NCBI RefSeq assembly: GCF_004798865.1
Contig: NW_025335268.1
Span: 4,656,486 to 4,720,485, forward strand
Direction of reading: 5' to 3'
Origin: Varanus komodoensis
Lineage: Eukaryota > Chordata > Lepidosauria > Squamata > Varanidae
Length of the DNA stretch: 64,000 nt
A program made the position numbers and the translations under genes. Positions within the stretch are counted from its first letter, which is position 1. Every line of letters begins with the position of its first letter. Below, one piece after another: positions 47,871-58,230 of this stretch. The notes under the pieces are model-generated. The model searched no databases. It worked only from the letters and a program-made list of their open reading frames with translations, and had not been told where the DNA came from.

Positions 47871-49205
47871 TGCAAACCTTGGTGACTGTGCAGGGTGTCT
47901 TGCCATGTTGTGTGATCCAGCCATACAGTTCATAAGAGCAGTCCAAACTAGATGTGAAAAGGGTATCTGGGGGCAGGATGTGTCCCCTCCAGATAGGGAA
48001 ACAAGTGTCCAATAAGCCAAAGATGAGAAAAAACCCCACACACTTGCCATCAAGGAGCACTCTTGCATCTCCATCCAGATTAGGTTTCCCTTGTCACAGA
48101 ATGTTTGTCTTAACTGGATTAAGCTTCATTTTGGTCCATCATCATCATCATCATGTTCACTGGTATGTTACTTTTCCAAACGGTGCTGAAAGCAGTTCAC
48201 AAGAATAAACAAACAAGTAGTAGGTACAAAAAATGTACAGAATCCTAATTATATCAAATACATTTCACTTAATTTTTATATTACTGTTTAACACAGATAT
48301 TTCACTTAAGTGCTCCCTAAATATACAAGAGCACATTTCTTCATAAATAACTGCCAACACATCTCCAAATTTTGCTATCAAACCTTCTCTGATTAATTCC
48401 ATCCACTAGCAGGTCAGCAGCAAGTTCATCAGAATGGAAAAGTTTTGTGCTTTTTTTAATCTATTCAAAGCCTATCAAATAAGGCAAGTTCTATAAGTAA
48501 AACTGGGATTGAAATAAAATCTCTCATAATTCTTAAGTCTGCTCACACTAGAAATAAGTGGTAGCACCTTCAGAGAAAACAATTGCACTCCAAGTGAGAG
48601 AACTATCCATTATATTTATCTGAAGCATCAGAAACATGTAAGAAGGAAACTATTTTTAAACTATGAAGATACACTGGAGAAATCTGCATTGATACTGAGA
48701 TCACATATACAGTTACTCGGGGAGCTTGTAAACTCTCAGATCTTTTCTTTTGAAATTATGCATCTCAAGAATTTAAGAGATTAAGGGTTTCGGTACAGGA
48801 TGTAACAAGAACATATTTATGAAGTGATTTTATGAAGTAAGAGAAACTCTTCAGGTGACATGTTGAGTGGCAGCTTTCTGGACTTTCACATTGCTGGTCC
48901 ATCAACTTCACATTTGGCAAAGGCACTGAAACATCTGCAGGGATCATGAGATTCTTATGTGCTGAGTTAAGGGTAGCAAAGCCTGCACTTAATCAGTGAC
49001 ACCACTATCTCTTCCATCTCCTCCTCGTTCTCTAGTCGTCATTGCCACTAATAGAATCATAGCGATGGTTCAGTGAGATCTATGAACAACTAGACATGGA
49101 GGGGACCTGGCTTGCAGGATTGTTTGCCCTTCTTGTTTTTGGTTCGATCTTTCCAGAACAAGCAGCACGGACTGTGCCATCAGCTTCACTCACATCATCT
49201 GGGAT
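47871..49205. other. Unique non-coding stretch with a short ATC repeat
   Basis: (ATC)n at about 48139-48155. No gene or other element is recognised. Confidence 0.4.
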
Positions 49206-49240
49206 TTGGAAGCTGCCTTACACTGAGTTAGACAGTTCAT
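49206..49240 (-). mobile_element. tRNA-Ala-derived SINE, 3' remnant
   Basis: 'tggaagctgccttacactga' plus 'gttagac' is the reverse of the SINE 3' end seen at 34268-34438 and 58155-58230. The head cannot be recognised. Confidence 0.55.
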
Positions 49241-49305
49241 GCATGGTGGGGTTCCCAGAGGCACCTACCCCACACTTCTTGGCAGTGTGGTGGCGGCTCC
49301 TATCT

Positions 49306-49800
49306 AAGGTGGTCATGTATCCTTTTGTGCAGAGGGTGCTCCTCTATTTTAGTGGCAACTTCTGCTTGAAGGGCTGTCCAGTGCAGACCAAAAATAACCA
49401 CCCAAAGGAAAAGCTGGGCCTTGACGTTGCCCATCAACAACACCTTACATTCTTTAACATGTTATATTATTTTTGGCATCAGGCAAAACCCTTTTTATTT
49501 TCCAGTTGTTTTAATGTTTGCTTGATTTTAACTGGGGTTTTAGTATATTAATGGTCGGATGCGGAAGGGTTGTTTTATTCTACTTATTTATTGTAAGCTG
49601 TCCCAAGATGTTCTGTAGGGGATGGTATAGAAAAGTTTTTAATAAATGAATAAATTTTAATAAACACCTGGACAGCAAGATGAATAAGACACACTCCTCA
49701 CCTGGTCACAGTCTTCCACACTATGATGAGATGCACAACATTTTTATTTAGATTATCATGATTATTTCTACATTTGCATCTATACATTACTGTTGGCAAA
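49306..49800 (+). repeat. Interspersed repeat, family A, copy 4, split by an L2
   Basis: The left part 49306-49445 has 'ggtggtcatgtatccttttg', 'gcttgaagggctgtccagtg' and 'gacgttgcccatcaac'. The right part 49663-49800 has 'ggacagcaagatgaataaga', 'cacctggtcacagtcttcca' plus 'cactatgatgaga', and 'tttgcatctata'. Joined, they follow the order of the copies at 2355-2580 and 54187-54440, which confirms that the L2 came later. Confidence 0.65.
49446..49662 (+). mobile_element. L2 LINE 3' fragment with 7-bp TSD
   Basis: It starts within the last codons of ORF2 ('caggcaaaaccctttttatt', FRxxxKTFLF region). It ends with 'attgtaagctgtcccaagat', 'gttctgtaggggatggtata' and an AATAAATGAATAAA tail. AACACCT flanks it at 49439-49445 and 49663-49669. 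Confidence 0.8.
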
Positions 49801-49904
49801 GAAGCAAATATTTATCTTGTTGTCCCCATTTTTTTGCCCATTCTTTAGATTACTGGAAGATGGTAGATCAAGATCTAAGGTGATTTGTGACAGATTTGCA
49901 AGGA

Positions 49905-50132
49905 CAGGGGTCAGCAACCTTTGGGGGTAAAATCTTGGGACTGCTGCCCTTTTTCTGGATTCTCAAGTTTCTCCCCCTGACACCACTTCTTGGCAGGAAA
50001 GTTTTGGCAGGGGAAAAGAGTGTAGGGAATGGCTCCACTTCTCCCAAACTACAGCATTCTAAGGTGGGTCTAAATGTGATCCAGAAGCACAAGCAGGGTC
50101 AGAATGCCTCGCTGAAATGCCAAGGTTGACAT
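49905..50132 (+). mobile_element. hAT-like element fragment, copy 1
   Basis: It begins with CAGGGGTCAGCAACC, the terminus style of hAT elements. It continues 'aatcttgggactgctgccct' and 'cttggcaggaaagttttggc', shared in order with the reverse of 53255-53408. The right end 'aaggttgac' may be a decayed inverted terminus. No clear 8-bp duplication is present. Confidence 0.5.
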
Positions 50133-50146
50133 TCTTTCGCATAAGT

Positions 50147-50195
50147 CATGTGTCTGGCAAGAACCAGACCACCTCTGGTTCTTGCCAGACACATG
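50147..50195. repeat. Perfect inverted repeat, 22-bp arms, 5-base spacer
   Basis: The left arm 50147-50168 starts CATGTGTCTGGCAAG and ends ACCAGA. The right arm 50174-50195 is its exact reverse complement, and the spacer is CCACC. No mismatch in 22 pairs is striking next to old repeats. It could be a young fold-back made by template switching, a transposon end pair or a small-RNA-like hairpin. Confidence 0.95.
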
Positions 50196-50839
50196 TCAGA
50201 GGGGGAGGAGTGTGACCTTATCAGTCCTCTGGTCCAACAACAAGTCGAATGAGCAGGCTAATTAATCCAGTAATTTCCACCTCAAGCACATGAACCTCCC
50301 TGTGGGTGGAGCTAACTCCATTTGGTGCAGAAGGATAGAGAGGAATTCAGTTTGGAATCAACTCTTGGTTTGAGCAAGAAATAATTTTACAATTAAAGAA
50401 TCTTTCTCCCTCACAAAGCCAGTCCTGGTTGGCCAGTTTTAACTTCATAAAGATTGTAGTTAGAAGCCTCTTGTTAAGATCTGCTGGGAATGGAAAATAA
50501 GAGGGGATGAAGGAGAGAGAAAGTGGCTCACACCACAATCTTTTGTACCAAAAAAGAAAAATCTGGAGAGGGAGGAAACCTATTCACCACCAAGGCCCTG
50601 CACCCTTTCCCTCACCTTTAGTCAAGTCAGTGGAAGTGAATGTTCATTCCATGTCGTGTTACTAAAGCCACTATTCATCCCAAGTGCTGAGCTGAATATC
50701 ACTTACTGTGAAATAGGTACAACCCCAGCCAGAGCTAGTGACTTCTCGGGGAAACATCAATGGACTTTGAGTCAATAAATAATCATACTAACTAATAAAA
50801 ACAAACAGTGCTTGATAGCTGCCAGAAATGAAGAAAAGT
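50196..50839. other. Unique non-coding stretch
   Basis: Nothing recognised. Confidence 0.4.
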
Positions 50840-50849
50840 ATGTGTTAAC

Positions 50850-51281
50850 CAGTTGCAATATATGGCTCTGAAAGCTGGACCATAAGGAAGGCTGAGCACA
50901 AAAGGATTGAGGCCTTTGAATTGTGGTGCTGGGGAAGGCTTCTGTGAGTCCTTTGGACTGCAAGGTGATCAAACCAGTCAGTCCTAGAGGAGGTCAACCC
51001 TGACTGCTCTTTAGAAGGCCTGATACTGAAGATGAAACTCAAATACTTTGGCCACCTAATGAAAAGGAAGGACTCCCTGGAGAAGAGACTAATGCTGGGA
51101 ATAACAGACGGCAAAAGAAGAAGGGGATGGCAGAGAATGAGGTGGCTAGATGGAGTTACTGAAGCAGTTGGCTTGAGCTTAAGTGGACTCCGGGGATGGT
51201 GGAGGACAGGAAGGCCTGGAGGAATGTTGTCCATGGGGTCACGATGGGTCAGACACGACTTCGCGACTAGCAACAACAACA
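50850..51281 (+). mobile_element. BovB (RTE) LINE 3' fragment
   Basis: It encodes the end of BovB ORF2: the ESWTIRKAEHKRIEAFELWC region, then WCWGRLL, MKLKYFGHLMKRKDSLEKRL, GKRRRGWQRMRWLDGVTEAV and HDFATS, followed by a (CAA)n tail. It is flanked by ATGTGTTAAC (50840-50849) and ATGTGTAAAC (51282-51291), a 10-bp duplication with one mismatch. At least one frameshift is present. The 5' four fifths of the element is missing. Confidence 0.92.
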
Positions 51282-51291
51282 ATGTGTAAAC

Positions 51292-51819
51292 TTAAGGGAA
51301 AAGCCATGATATATGGATAAGTGCAAGTGTCACTTACTGGACCATCATGAAATTCCTATTCTTGTAAAAGACAGATCTTCAGTACCTCCATATGACTTCT
51401 GTTAAAACTTTTTAAGATAAAACAGTTTGTTTTCCACAGATAAAGACTAGGACAATAAACATGCACACCAGTTTCTTGGTGGAAAAACATATAATGATTC
51501 TATGAATCTTTTCCACTAGCACTAACAAAAATTTGTGCGGCCCCTTATAATGGAACCTCAAAAATCAAAACAATATAGTTTGGGGGTTTGTTTGTTCATC
51601 CATTTAAAGCATTTCTATTTTACCCCTCAGTCAATAAGGCCCAGAATATCTTACGAGGATCAAAAATTATACAATCCCAACTGTCAGGTTTACAAGTCTA
51701 AACAGACACGAAACATCAGGAAATGGATCTGAAGACAGGAAGAAAAACTTGATGGATGAAGCCAGAATAGTCTATGCAATTTTTTACCCTTTTGTGCTTT
51801 ACACACAGAAAAAAACTGT
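51292..51819. other. Unique non-coding stretch
   Basis: Nothing recognised. Confidence 0.4.
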
Positions 51820-51975
51820 GGGTTTTTGTTTACTTATTTATTACACTCATATTCTACTTTTCCTCTGAGGAACTGATGTGTGTGGTTCTTTATTCCATTT
51901 TCTCCTGGCAACTCTGTGAAGCAGGCAGGGCTGGTCCAATCACCAGCAATGAGGTTCTAACCATTACACCATATT
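51820..51975 (-). mobile_element. MIR-like SINE, internally deleted
   Basis: The plus strand reads 'ttatttattacactcatatt' plus 'ctac', 'caactctgtgaagcaggcag', then 'gaggttctaaccattacacc' plus 'atattggc'. The last part is the reversed tRNA-like head (usual 'ctaaccactacaccacactgg'). The core between is shortened compared with 1731-1932. Confidence 0.7.
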
Positions 51976-53254
51976 GGCTGTGAACTGGCAACACAGATTA
52001 GATTCCTCCACCAGAGCAGAGGCAGGGATTGGCACGTCTCCATCATAGAAAGTTTGGAACCGTTGTTACATCTGCTCTTCCATTTTCATCTCTAGTTCTA
52101 ATGGTGAATTGTCCAATTGACATTTGGGTGTGTCTCTAATCATGCTTAAATAAGATCAGCATGATGCATTTTGTCTATGCAACATCTAGCAAGAAAGTTG
52201 ACTCTATAAAAACAAAACAAAAACGATTAGCAATTTAGTTTTCCAAATGTCATCCATGTAGATGAAAACCTCTTTGAAGTTACTTCAAAAAAGTGAGTTA
52301 ACTCTTTAAACTGAAGCCATGTTTGGCTATAATAATAAACCTGTAAAACCACGACATATAATTGGTTAAGCAAATATGTTCTTTCTATTAGGGGAAGCAT
52401 GTGCAAATCCAATTAGCTAATCAGGATATGGGCTTTCCGACAACTCTACATGCGGTTTTCATTCATTTCAGCTGGGTGTTTCTTTCCATCCATTTAACCA
52501 TGGACAGCTTCAGTCCTTCAATTGTATTCAGAGGGAAGAGGCCAAGACAGAGAAGAGACGGTTAATGCTAAACCAATTTCATTGTGTGTGTGTGTGAAAG
52601 ATATTCATTATAGTACCTACTGAACAGCTGGAACATAAGTTAGTCCTACAATAGGAGTGGGCATCCTTCAGGATTGCAGGGCCCACTTTCTTTGTCCCTA
52701 GAACAATGAGGCACATGCCATGGGGCCAGATGGAAAATGGTGGCTGAGGATGATCGATATAGAACCGAAGAACAAGGTGTCCAGGTGATATCCTCAGCCC
52801 AGCTGTTTTCAGGACCAGAACCTTGGGCCTATGCACAAATCCTAGACAGACAGACAAATCTACTCCTCTTGCCCCCAGAGCTTTCTTGATTTTAGCAACC
52901 CAGTTTAGGAGGGCAGGAAAAGTGTTCTTGTTTGCACTGTGGTTGATCCATTGGCAGTCAGAAATCCTAGTTCAGACATCATGACACCTGAGCATGCATG
53001 GTTCCCATCAAGCAGCTCCCACCCCATATGTCTGCAAGCGCCCTTCTCTGTTAAATGGAATGGAGTAAGATCAGGTCACTGAATTTAGTAAAGTTGAGGA
53101 GAAGATGCACTGCCAAAAACTGGCTTGGGAGAAGCCTATCTCCACCAAGAGCTTTTGGAGCAGTAGGAACCTGGCCAGTAGATGGACTTCCTCCCTCTCT
53201 AAATTGTTTTGGGATTTTGTTTTGTTTCCGTTTGGTTTTGTAATATTAATGTCA
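51976..53254. other. Unique non-coding stretch
   Basis: A short (TG)n lies at 52584-52597. Nothing else is recognised. Confidence 0.4.
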
Positions 53255-53408
53255 ATGGAGCAAGATTGGAGGTGGGAAAAAGTGTCCTGTACCAAGGAGG
53301 TGGGGACAAGAGACCCTTGCCAAAAGCTGGGGACAGAGGCACAAAAATTGAAAACACAGAAAAGGGTGGCAGTCCCAAAACATTACCCAAAGAGGTTGCC
53401 TAGCCCTC
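53255..53408 (-). mobile_element. hAT-like element fragment, copy 2
   Basis: Reversed, it reads 'gggctaggcaacctctttgg', 'ttttgggactgccacccttt' and 'cttttggcaagggtctcttg', parallel to 49905-50132. It is truncated at the left. Confidence 0.45.
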
Positions 53409-53559
53409 TTGCCTATCTGCTACCAATCACTCAGTAGATCCTGATCTTCCTTCTGCCCAGTTCTGTTCTAGTGAAAGGACATCCTTCTTTTTTCAAAGTA
53501 TCCTGTTCAGTAACACAAAGCCTATGAAACTCCATGGAAATTACTGTTCTTCTGCATAA

Positions 53560-53692
53560 GGTGAACAGGTTCTGGCCCTCCAAATGGTTTGCTCTACAAC
53601 TCCCTTCAACTATGATCAGCATAGCCAGTGATGAGAGATGACGGACATTGTCGGCTATAACATCTGGAGGGCCACAAGTTGCCCACCTCTGC
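53560..53692. mobile_element. Palindromic hAT-type MITE
   Basis: The left half 'ggttctggccctccaaatgg' faces the right half 'taacatctggagggccacaa'. The centre reads 'ctacaactcccttcaactat'. Same family as 888-1015. Confidence 0.7.
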
Positions 53693-54186
53693 TTTAGGTC
53701 TATCCTTACAGCAACCTTCGTGTATCCTTCGTGTATCCCTTCCTCCCTTCCCTGACCAGGCCCAGAATACTGGCGTACGTACGACTGTTCAGGCAGGATA
53801 AACACAGTGGTACTTAGAAACTAATATCCCGTTTTTTCTTCTATAAAATTAAATGTAAAAAGAAAAGTTTCCACTCTTAAAAATTATGCTTCCCATAACC
53901 AGGCTAGCTGTGACATAATAATAAATACCCTGGAGACAACTACAGTTCTGGAAATCCTGACCTTGTGAGCAACACACACTTGCTGGGATTCCTGCCATCT
54001 TCTAAGCTAAACTGGAGGAACATTTTGTCCAATTATTCAAAACAGAGGAGATATAAAGAAATTACAACCTAATGCTGGTGTCGAATGAAAGAAAACAAGT
54101 GAGCACCACAAACAGTGTTGTTTTTAGCTAAAGCAGCAGAAAGTTTAGATAACCTGACTGTCTATTTGGTGTGTGCACCACTTAGA
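53693..54186. other. Unique non-coding stretch
   Basis: Nothing recognised. Confidence 0.4.
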
Positions 54187-54440
54187 AGGTCCGTGTGTCC
54201 TAGTTTACAGAGAACAGACTTGTATTTGAAGGTGTCCTCTGTTTGAAGAGCTGTCCGAGTTTGGTTTGAACATAAAGAATGCCAAGAAAGGAGATCTGCA
54301 GAGGCCTTGAAGTTGCCCATGACTGATGAGCAGACAAATAGGTCACCTGGTCACAGTTTTCCCTACCATAGTGAGGAACGTTGTATTTCTGCGTGCATTG
54401 TACCCCCTCCCCCAATCACTTCTATTCATACAAATTAGCA
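54187..54440 (+). repeat. Interspersed repeat, family A, copy 5
   Basis: 'aaggtccgtgtgtcctagtt', 'gtcctctgtttgaagagctg', 'cttgaagttgcccatgactg', 'caaataggtcacctggtcac' plus 'agttttccctaccatagtga' and an 'attagcattgcagatttt' end. This is one of the most complete copies. Confidence 0.6.
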
Positions 54441-55020
54441 TTGCAGATTTTAAGCAAATCCATGCCTTCTTTGGTCCTCTTTCTTGGCCATGAATATATG
54501 GCCTTCCTAGCACCATCTTTTCTTTGAGGGATCACAAGTGCAGGGTTGCCAAGGGCAACCTTAGGAAACAAATATCCTCTTCCTTCCTGGTACTATTGAC
54601 AAATGAACCTTTTCAGCAGGTCCAGCCAGTTTGAACAAAAGCAGCTCACCAAGATCGACCTCTGGCCAAGTGCCCTCTGGCGTGGCTTTGGCTTCTCAGG
54701 TGGAGATCAGTGCAGCAGCAAAGCACAGCTTGAAACCATCATTTAATTTCCCATGGAGCCCTTGATGTAACAAGTATTGTGGGAAATTTAAATAGTGCTT
54801 CTCCAGACCAGGCCAACTAATGCTAAGGTGAGGCAGGGAAAGCACCAGTGCTTGGCCCCGCTAGGGCTCTGGGTCCCTGCTAGCTGCCCAACCATGTCAA
54901 CTGCACATAATTTGGTGTATTGGATGGGACAGAAAGGAAGAATGAGGAAGCAGTTAACAGGTTCAATAGTGAGCTTATCCAGCATTCAAAGGGCCGGGTA
55001 TTTTTTGCAGCATGCCAAAG
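54441..55020. other. Unique non-coding stretch
   Basis: Nothing recognised. Confidence 0.4.
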
Positions 55021-55028
55021 CCTTATGG

Positions 55029-55647
55029 CAGGGGTCCTCAAACTACAGCCCGCGGGCCAGATGCAACCCACCAAGGTCATTTACCTGGCCCACCTCAGAG
55101 ATTTTGGGCTCTTTCAGAAAAAACAATCTCCGGACGAGTCCGAAAGCATTGAGCTGGTGCAGGCATACTCTGAGACTCTTTCAGTTTTGGAGACTAGCAG
55201 AGAGCCAGCGCACACACCAAATTATGACAGCTCCCTTCAACTGTGCGTGTGCCGGCTCTCTCTGCTAGCTCTGGCTAGTTCCTGCTGCTGTGCTGGTCTT
55301 GCCAGTGTGAACTGCACACGCCGCTATGCACGCATGCTTTGGCTCTGAATACAGAAGGGAGGAGCGAGAATACAGAAGGGAGTAGTGAATATGAAACCAG
55401 ACATTGACCATCTCATTAGCCAAAAGCAGGCCCATACTTCCCATTGAAATACTAATAAGTTTATGTTGATTAAATTGTTCTTCATTTTGAATATTGTATT
55501 GTTTTTTCCTGGTTTTTTGCACTATAAATAAGATATGTGCAGTGTGCATAGGAATTCGTTCATATTTTTTTCAAACTATAGTCCAGCCAACCAACAGTCT
55601 GAGGGACAGTGAACTAGCCCCCTGTTTAAAAAGTCTGAGAACCCCTG
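55029..55647. mobile_element. hAT DNA transposon, 619 bp, OposCharlie/OC1-like, with perfect 8-bp TSD
   Basis: The termini CAGGGGTCCTCAAACT and (reversed right end) CAGGGGTTCTCAGACT are inverted repeats with two differences. CCTTATGG flanks it at 55021-55028 and 55648-55655, the 8-bp duplication typical of hAT elements. The right end, reversed, continues 'tttttaaacagggggctagt' plus 'tcactgtccctcagac', which I recognise as the OC1-type hAT end known from several tetrapods. There is no transposase, so it is non-autonomous. Inside are a long imperfect hairpin (about 55193-55267) and a 15-bp repeat, GAATACAGAAGGGAG, at 55347-55361 and 55368-55382. Confidence 0.92.
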
Positions 55648-55655
55648 CCTTATGG

Positions 55656-55897
55656 CCTCCACCTTGTTAAGAAGAGCACCAGAGATAACCACCTCAAGGT
55701 GTTTTCCATATGCATATTTCTTAGATAAGAGCTGCGGAAACTAAAGCTATTTGCTTCACTTATTTCATCCTTTCCCTGTATCCCAGGAAGGAGGGTCACA
55801 GCTTATGCAACAGAGGGAGAGAGGGACCTTATAAAATCCAAAGAAAGGGGCTTTGTCTTCTGTTCTCAGCCTGGGAAGAAGAATTGACACATCGTTC
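55656..55897. other. Unique spacer between two hAT elements
   Basis: Nothing recognised in about 240 bases. Confidence 0.5.
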
Positions 55898-55905
55898 ACC
55901 TAGGC

Positions 55906-56745
55906 CAGGGGTCGGCAACCCGCGGCTCCGGAGCCGCACGTGGCTCTTGAACTCCTCTGCTGTGACTCCGACGCTCAAAACATGCGCCAGCACAGTGGCT
56001 GATCAGCTGGAAGCTCCACTCAGGAACCCAGCCTAGCTAGTAAAGTAAATCAGCTAGTTAAGTCAGCTAGTTAAATTGCTACATTCCTCTGCTAAACAGG
56101 CTTCCTGCAGGCTCTCATGTTACACTAAAGGCTGCTGAAAGGATTCTCTTTGTCCCAATGTAATCTCCTTCATCTGAATGTGAAAAGCTGCACTTGGGAC
56201 CTGTCACAATTCACAGCACTTGACTGTTTATCTGCTAATCAGTCACTAAACACACCTGTATCTCTGGCACAGCCACGGATCTGTGGACCTGTGCCAATTT
56301 AATGAGCCCCCTCCCCCCCACCCCACATAGGCCAACCATGGATAAATCGAGAAAAAGAAAAGTTTCTGAAGAAAACCAAACGTTTAATGGTACGTGGGTA
56401 GATTCATTTGCTTTTACTGCTGACGAACTTATGGGGTTTGCTGTTTAATGCATGCAGCCCTTTGGCACTGACTCTGACTCCTCAGGAAGCTGTTCTCCTA
56501 TTCAAAATATATGAAAGGAGTCCTACTAGTTTATAATGTAAGATTAAAAATAACAGTTTTTAGTGACTGAACAAGAGCTGCAGCTAAATCATAATGAAGA
56601 TATACATAGCATTAAGGTAAAAAATGATATATGCAGTGTTATCTTCATGGTAGATGTCAAAAGGATTTTGCGGCTCCCGGTGTTTTCTTTTGTGTGGGAA
56701 ACGGGTCCAAATGGCTCTTTGAGTGTTAAAGGTTGCCGATCCCTG
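55906..56745 (+). mobile_element. hAT DNA transposon, 840 bp, internally deleted, with perfect 8-bp TSD
   Basis: The termini CAGGGGTCGGCAACC and (reversed) CAGGGATCGGCAACC differ at one of 15 positions. ACCTAGGC flanks it at 55898-55905 and 56746-56753. Subterminal sequences 'gcggctccggagccgcacgt' at the left and 'gcggctcccggtgttttctt' at the right are typical. It keeps the start of a transposase at 56338. The rest of the transposase has been lost, so it would depend on a full-length relative. Confidence 0.93.
56338..56448 (+). pseudogene. N-terminal remnant of hAT transposase
   Basis: The frame starts MDKSRKRKVSEENQTF, continues NGTWVDSFAFTADEL and stops after 36 codons. This is the start of a BED-finger hAT transposase (family form 'KKRKVxEENRTFNxxWxxxFAF', also seen in domesticated GTF2IRD2/ZBED-type proteins). 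The zinc-binding CxxC should follow at once and is absent, so the internal deletion began right here. The residue positions before the break look well preserved. Confidence 0.75.
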
Positions 56746-56753
56746 ACCTAGGC

Positions 56754-56864
56754 AGTGTTGGAGGCCCGTGGCACATCTCCTGGTCTATTCAGGGAACCAA
56801 TCCTGCCACAGAGAAGGGGAGTGTAAGCTTTCCTTTGCTCGTTTATGTTTTATTTTGATTCTGA
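56754..56864. other. Unique spacer
   Basis: Nothing recognised. Confidence 0.4.
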
Positions 56865-57110
56865 TCGCCAAGCAAAACTGCATCCAGAAATATGCATGTT
56901 TCCAGAAAAAGCATACAAAATGTGTATATTAGCTAAAATAATGTGGGAAAAGGAATGACATGAAAAATTTGCTTGTATAAGCAAAATTGCATAACAAAAT
57001 GTATGCATCTGGAAAAATGGGCACAAAAAGGTGTACAAATTTTCCTGTGACTTCTAAAAAAATACTCAAAAGTTTAGGGCAAAACACATGTAAAAATGGA
57101 AAAAGGAGTA
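56865..57110. repeat. AT-rich repeat family B, copy
   Basis: 'gaaaaagcatacaaaatgtg' plus 'tatat' and 'aaaaaggtgtacaaattttc' plus 'ctgtgac' match 23600-23890 in the same order. Confidence 0.5.
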
Positions 57111-57984
57111 ACCTGAGAGAAATGAAAGTGAACAGGTCGGTCCTTCTCTAGCACAAGTCCCCTGAGCTATGCCGTCCAGAGATTGCCCATGAGCCAGGTG
57201 CCTCCAAGGCATCACCAGGGAGCCCACTCACCAGCACAGGTGAGGGTTAGCAGAATGGTAGCACAGTCCTGGCATCATACCAGTGGGCTGCCTCTTTACA
57301 TTGCTTTATTCTTTTGCAAGAACGCAGAACCAGGTAGAATAGTAGGGCCAGTTGGGCTCCAGACATCCATGAAACAAGCTGTCTTCTCAGAGTTGTCTGA
57401 AGTCCTGCAACTCAGCCCTCCACAACTCATCATCATCATCATAGGCTGCTGCTCACAGACAAACAGAGCATCTCTACACAGACCCAGGTTTTCCATTTTC
57501 TAATTTATGCATCCAGGTCAAGGACACCACCTGCTTCATCTTCCTCCTGAGTGCAGAACCTCAGACCTGGAGACCACGTTTGGCTCCTTGGGGCCAACCA
57601 CAGCCCTCCAAGGCTTTGCAGATGGCCATGTTCATCCCCCCACTCCAACGATGAGTCACTGGGCATTTTCCGGGCTTTTGAACAGTTTTCCCCTTTCTAC
57701 TAGGTTGCCACGCCTGTCCTATGACTTTGTTACAGGCAGAAAGAAAGTTAAAATATACTATTTTTGTCTCACTGGCTCCATCTCTTATGCCCTGGTTCCA
57801 CCCGCTGCTGGAATGCAGCCCGAAGGAGTTTCTAAAATTGAGTTTAGCCCTCAGGCTGAATTCTCCTGCCCTGTGTGGACACAGATAAATGCATAAAATG
57901 GGCAATACTGTCTCTCTTCATTGTTAGGAGGCAGGGCTGGCAACCCAGAGGTGGACTTTGGCTTTACTTTGGGAGGAGGACTCT
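57111..57984. other. Unique non-coding stretch
   Basis: A short (ATC)n lies at 57427-57442. Overlapping antisense open frames of 114 and 129 codons have no recognisable content. Confidence 0.4.
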
Positions 57985-58230
57985 GACTCAATAGGACAGC
58001 ACATGTTTTGCATTCAGACGTCCCCGGCAAAGTTTCCTGCACCCCCATGTAGGGTTACAACTCTCACCTTTCCTTACTCACAACTTTACAACACTCCACT
58101 TTCCTTGCAACATTGGTCCTGCTGGCAGCAGCTTCTGGGAGTCAAAAATCACTCTTCTGCCCTCCCCAGTACAGAAAATACTGAGCTAGACAGACCTGTG
58201 ATTTGATTCAATATAAGCAGCCTCCTGCTT
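57985..58230 (+). mobile_element. tRNA-Ala-derived SINE, diverged
   Basis: The head 'ctcaataggacagcacatgt' plus 'tttgcattcaga' is like 34268-34310. The 3' end 'aatactgagctagacagacc' plus 'tgtgatttgattcaatataa' is the standard SINE end. The middle is poorly conserved, so the two ends could belong to separate copies. Confidence 0.6.

Noticed and set aside
48139-48155. CAT repeats as a CRISPR-like or tandem array
   Set aside because: It is only a short trinucleotide microsatellite. No spaced repeats exist, and the DNA is vertebrate.
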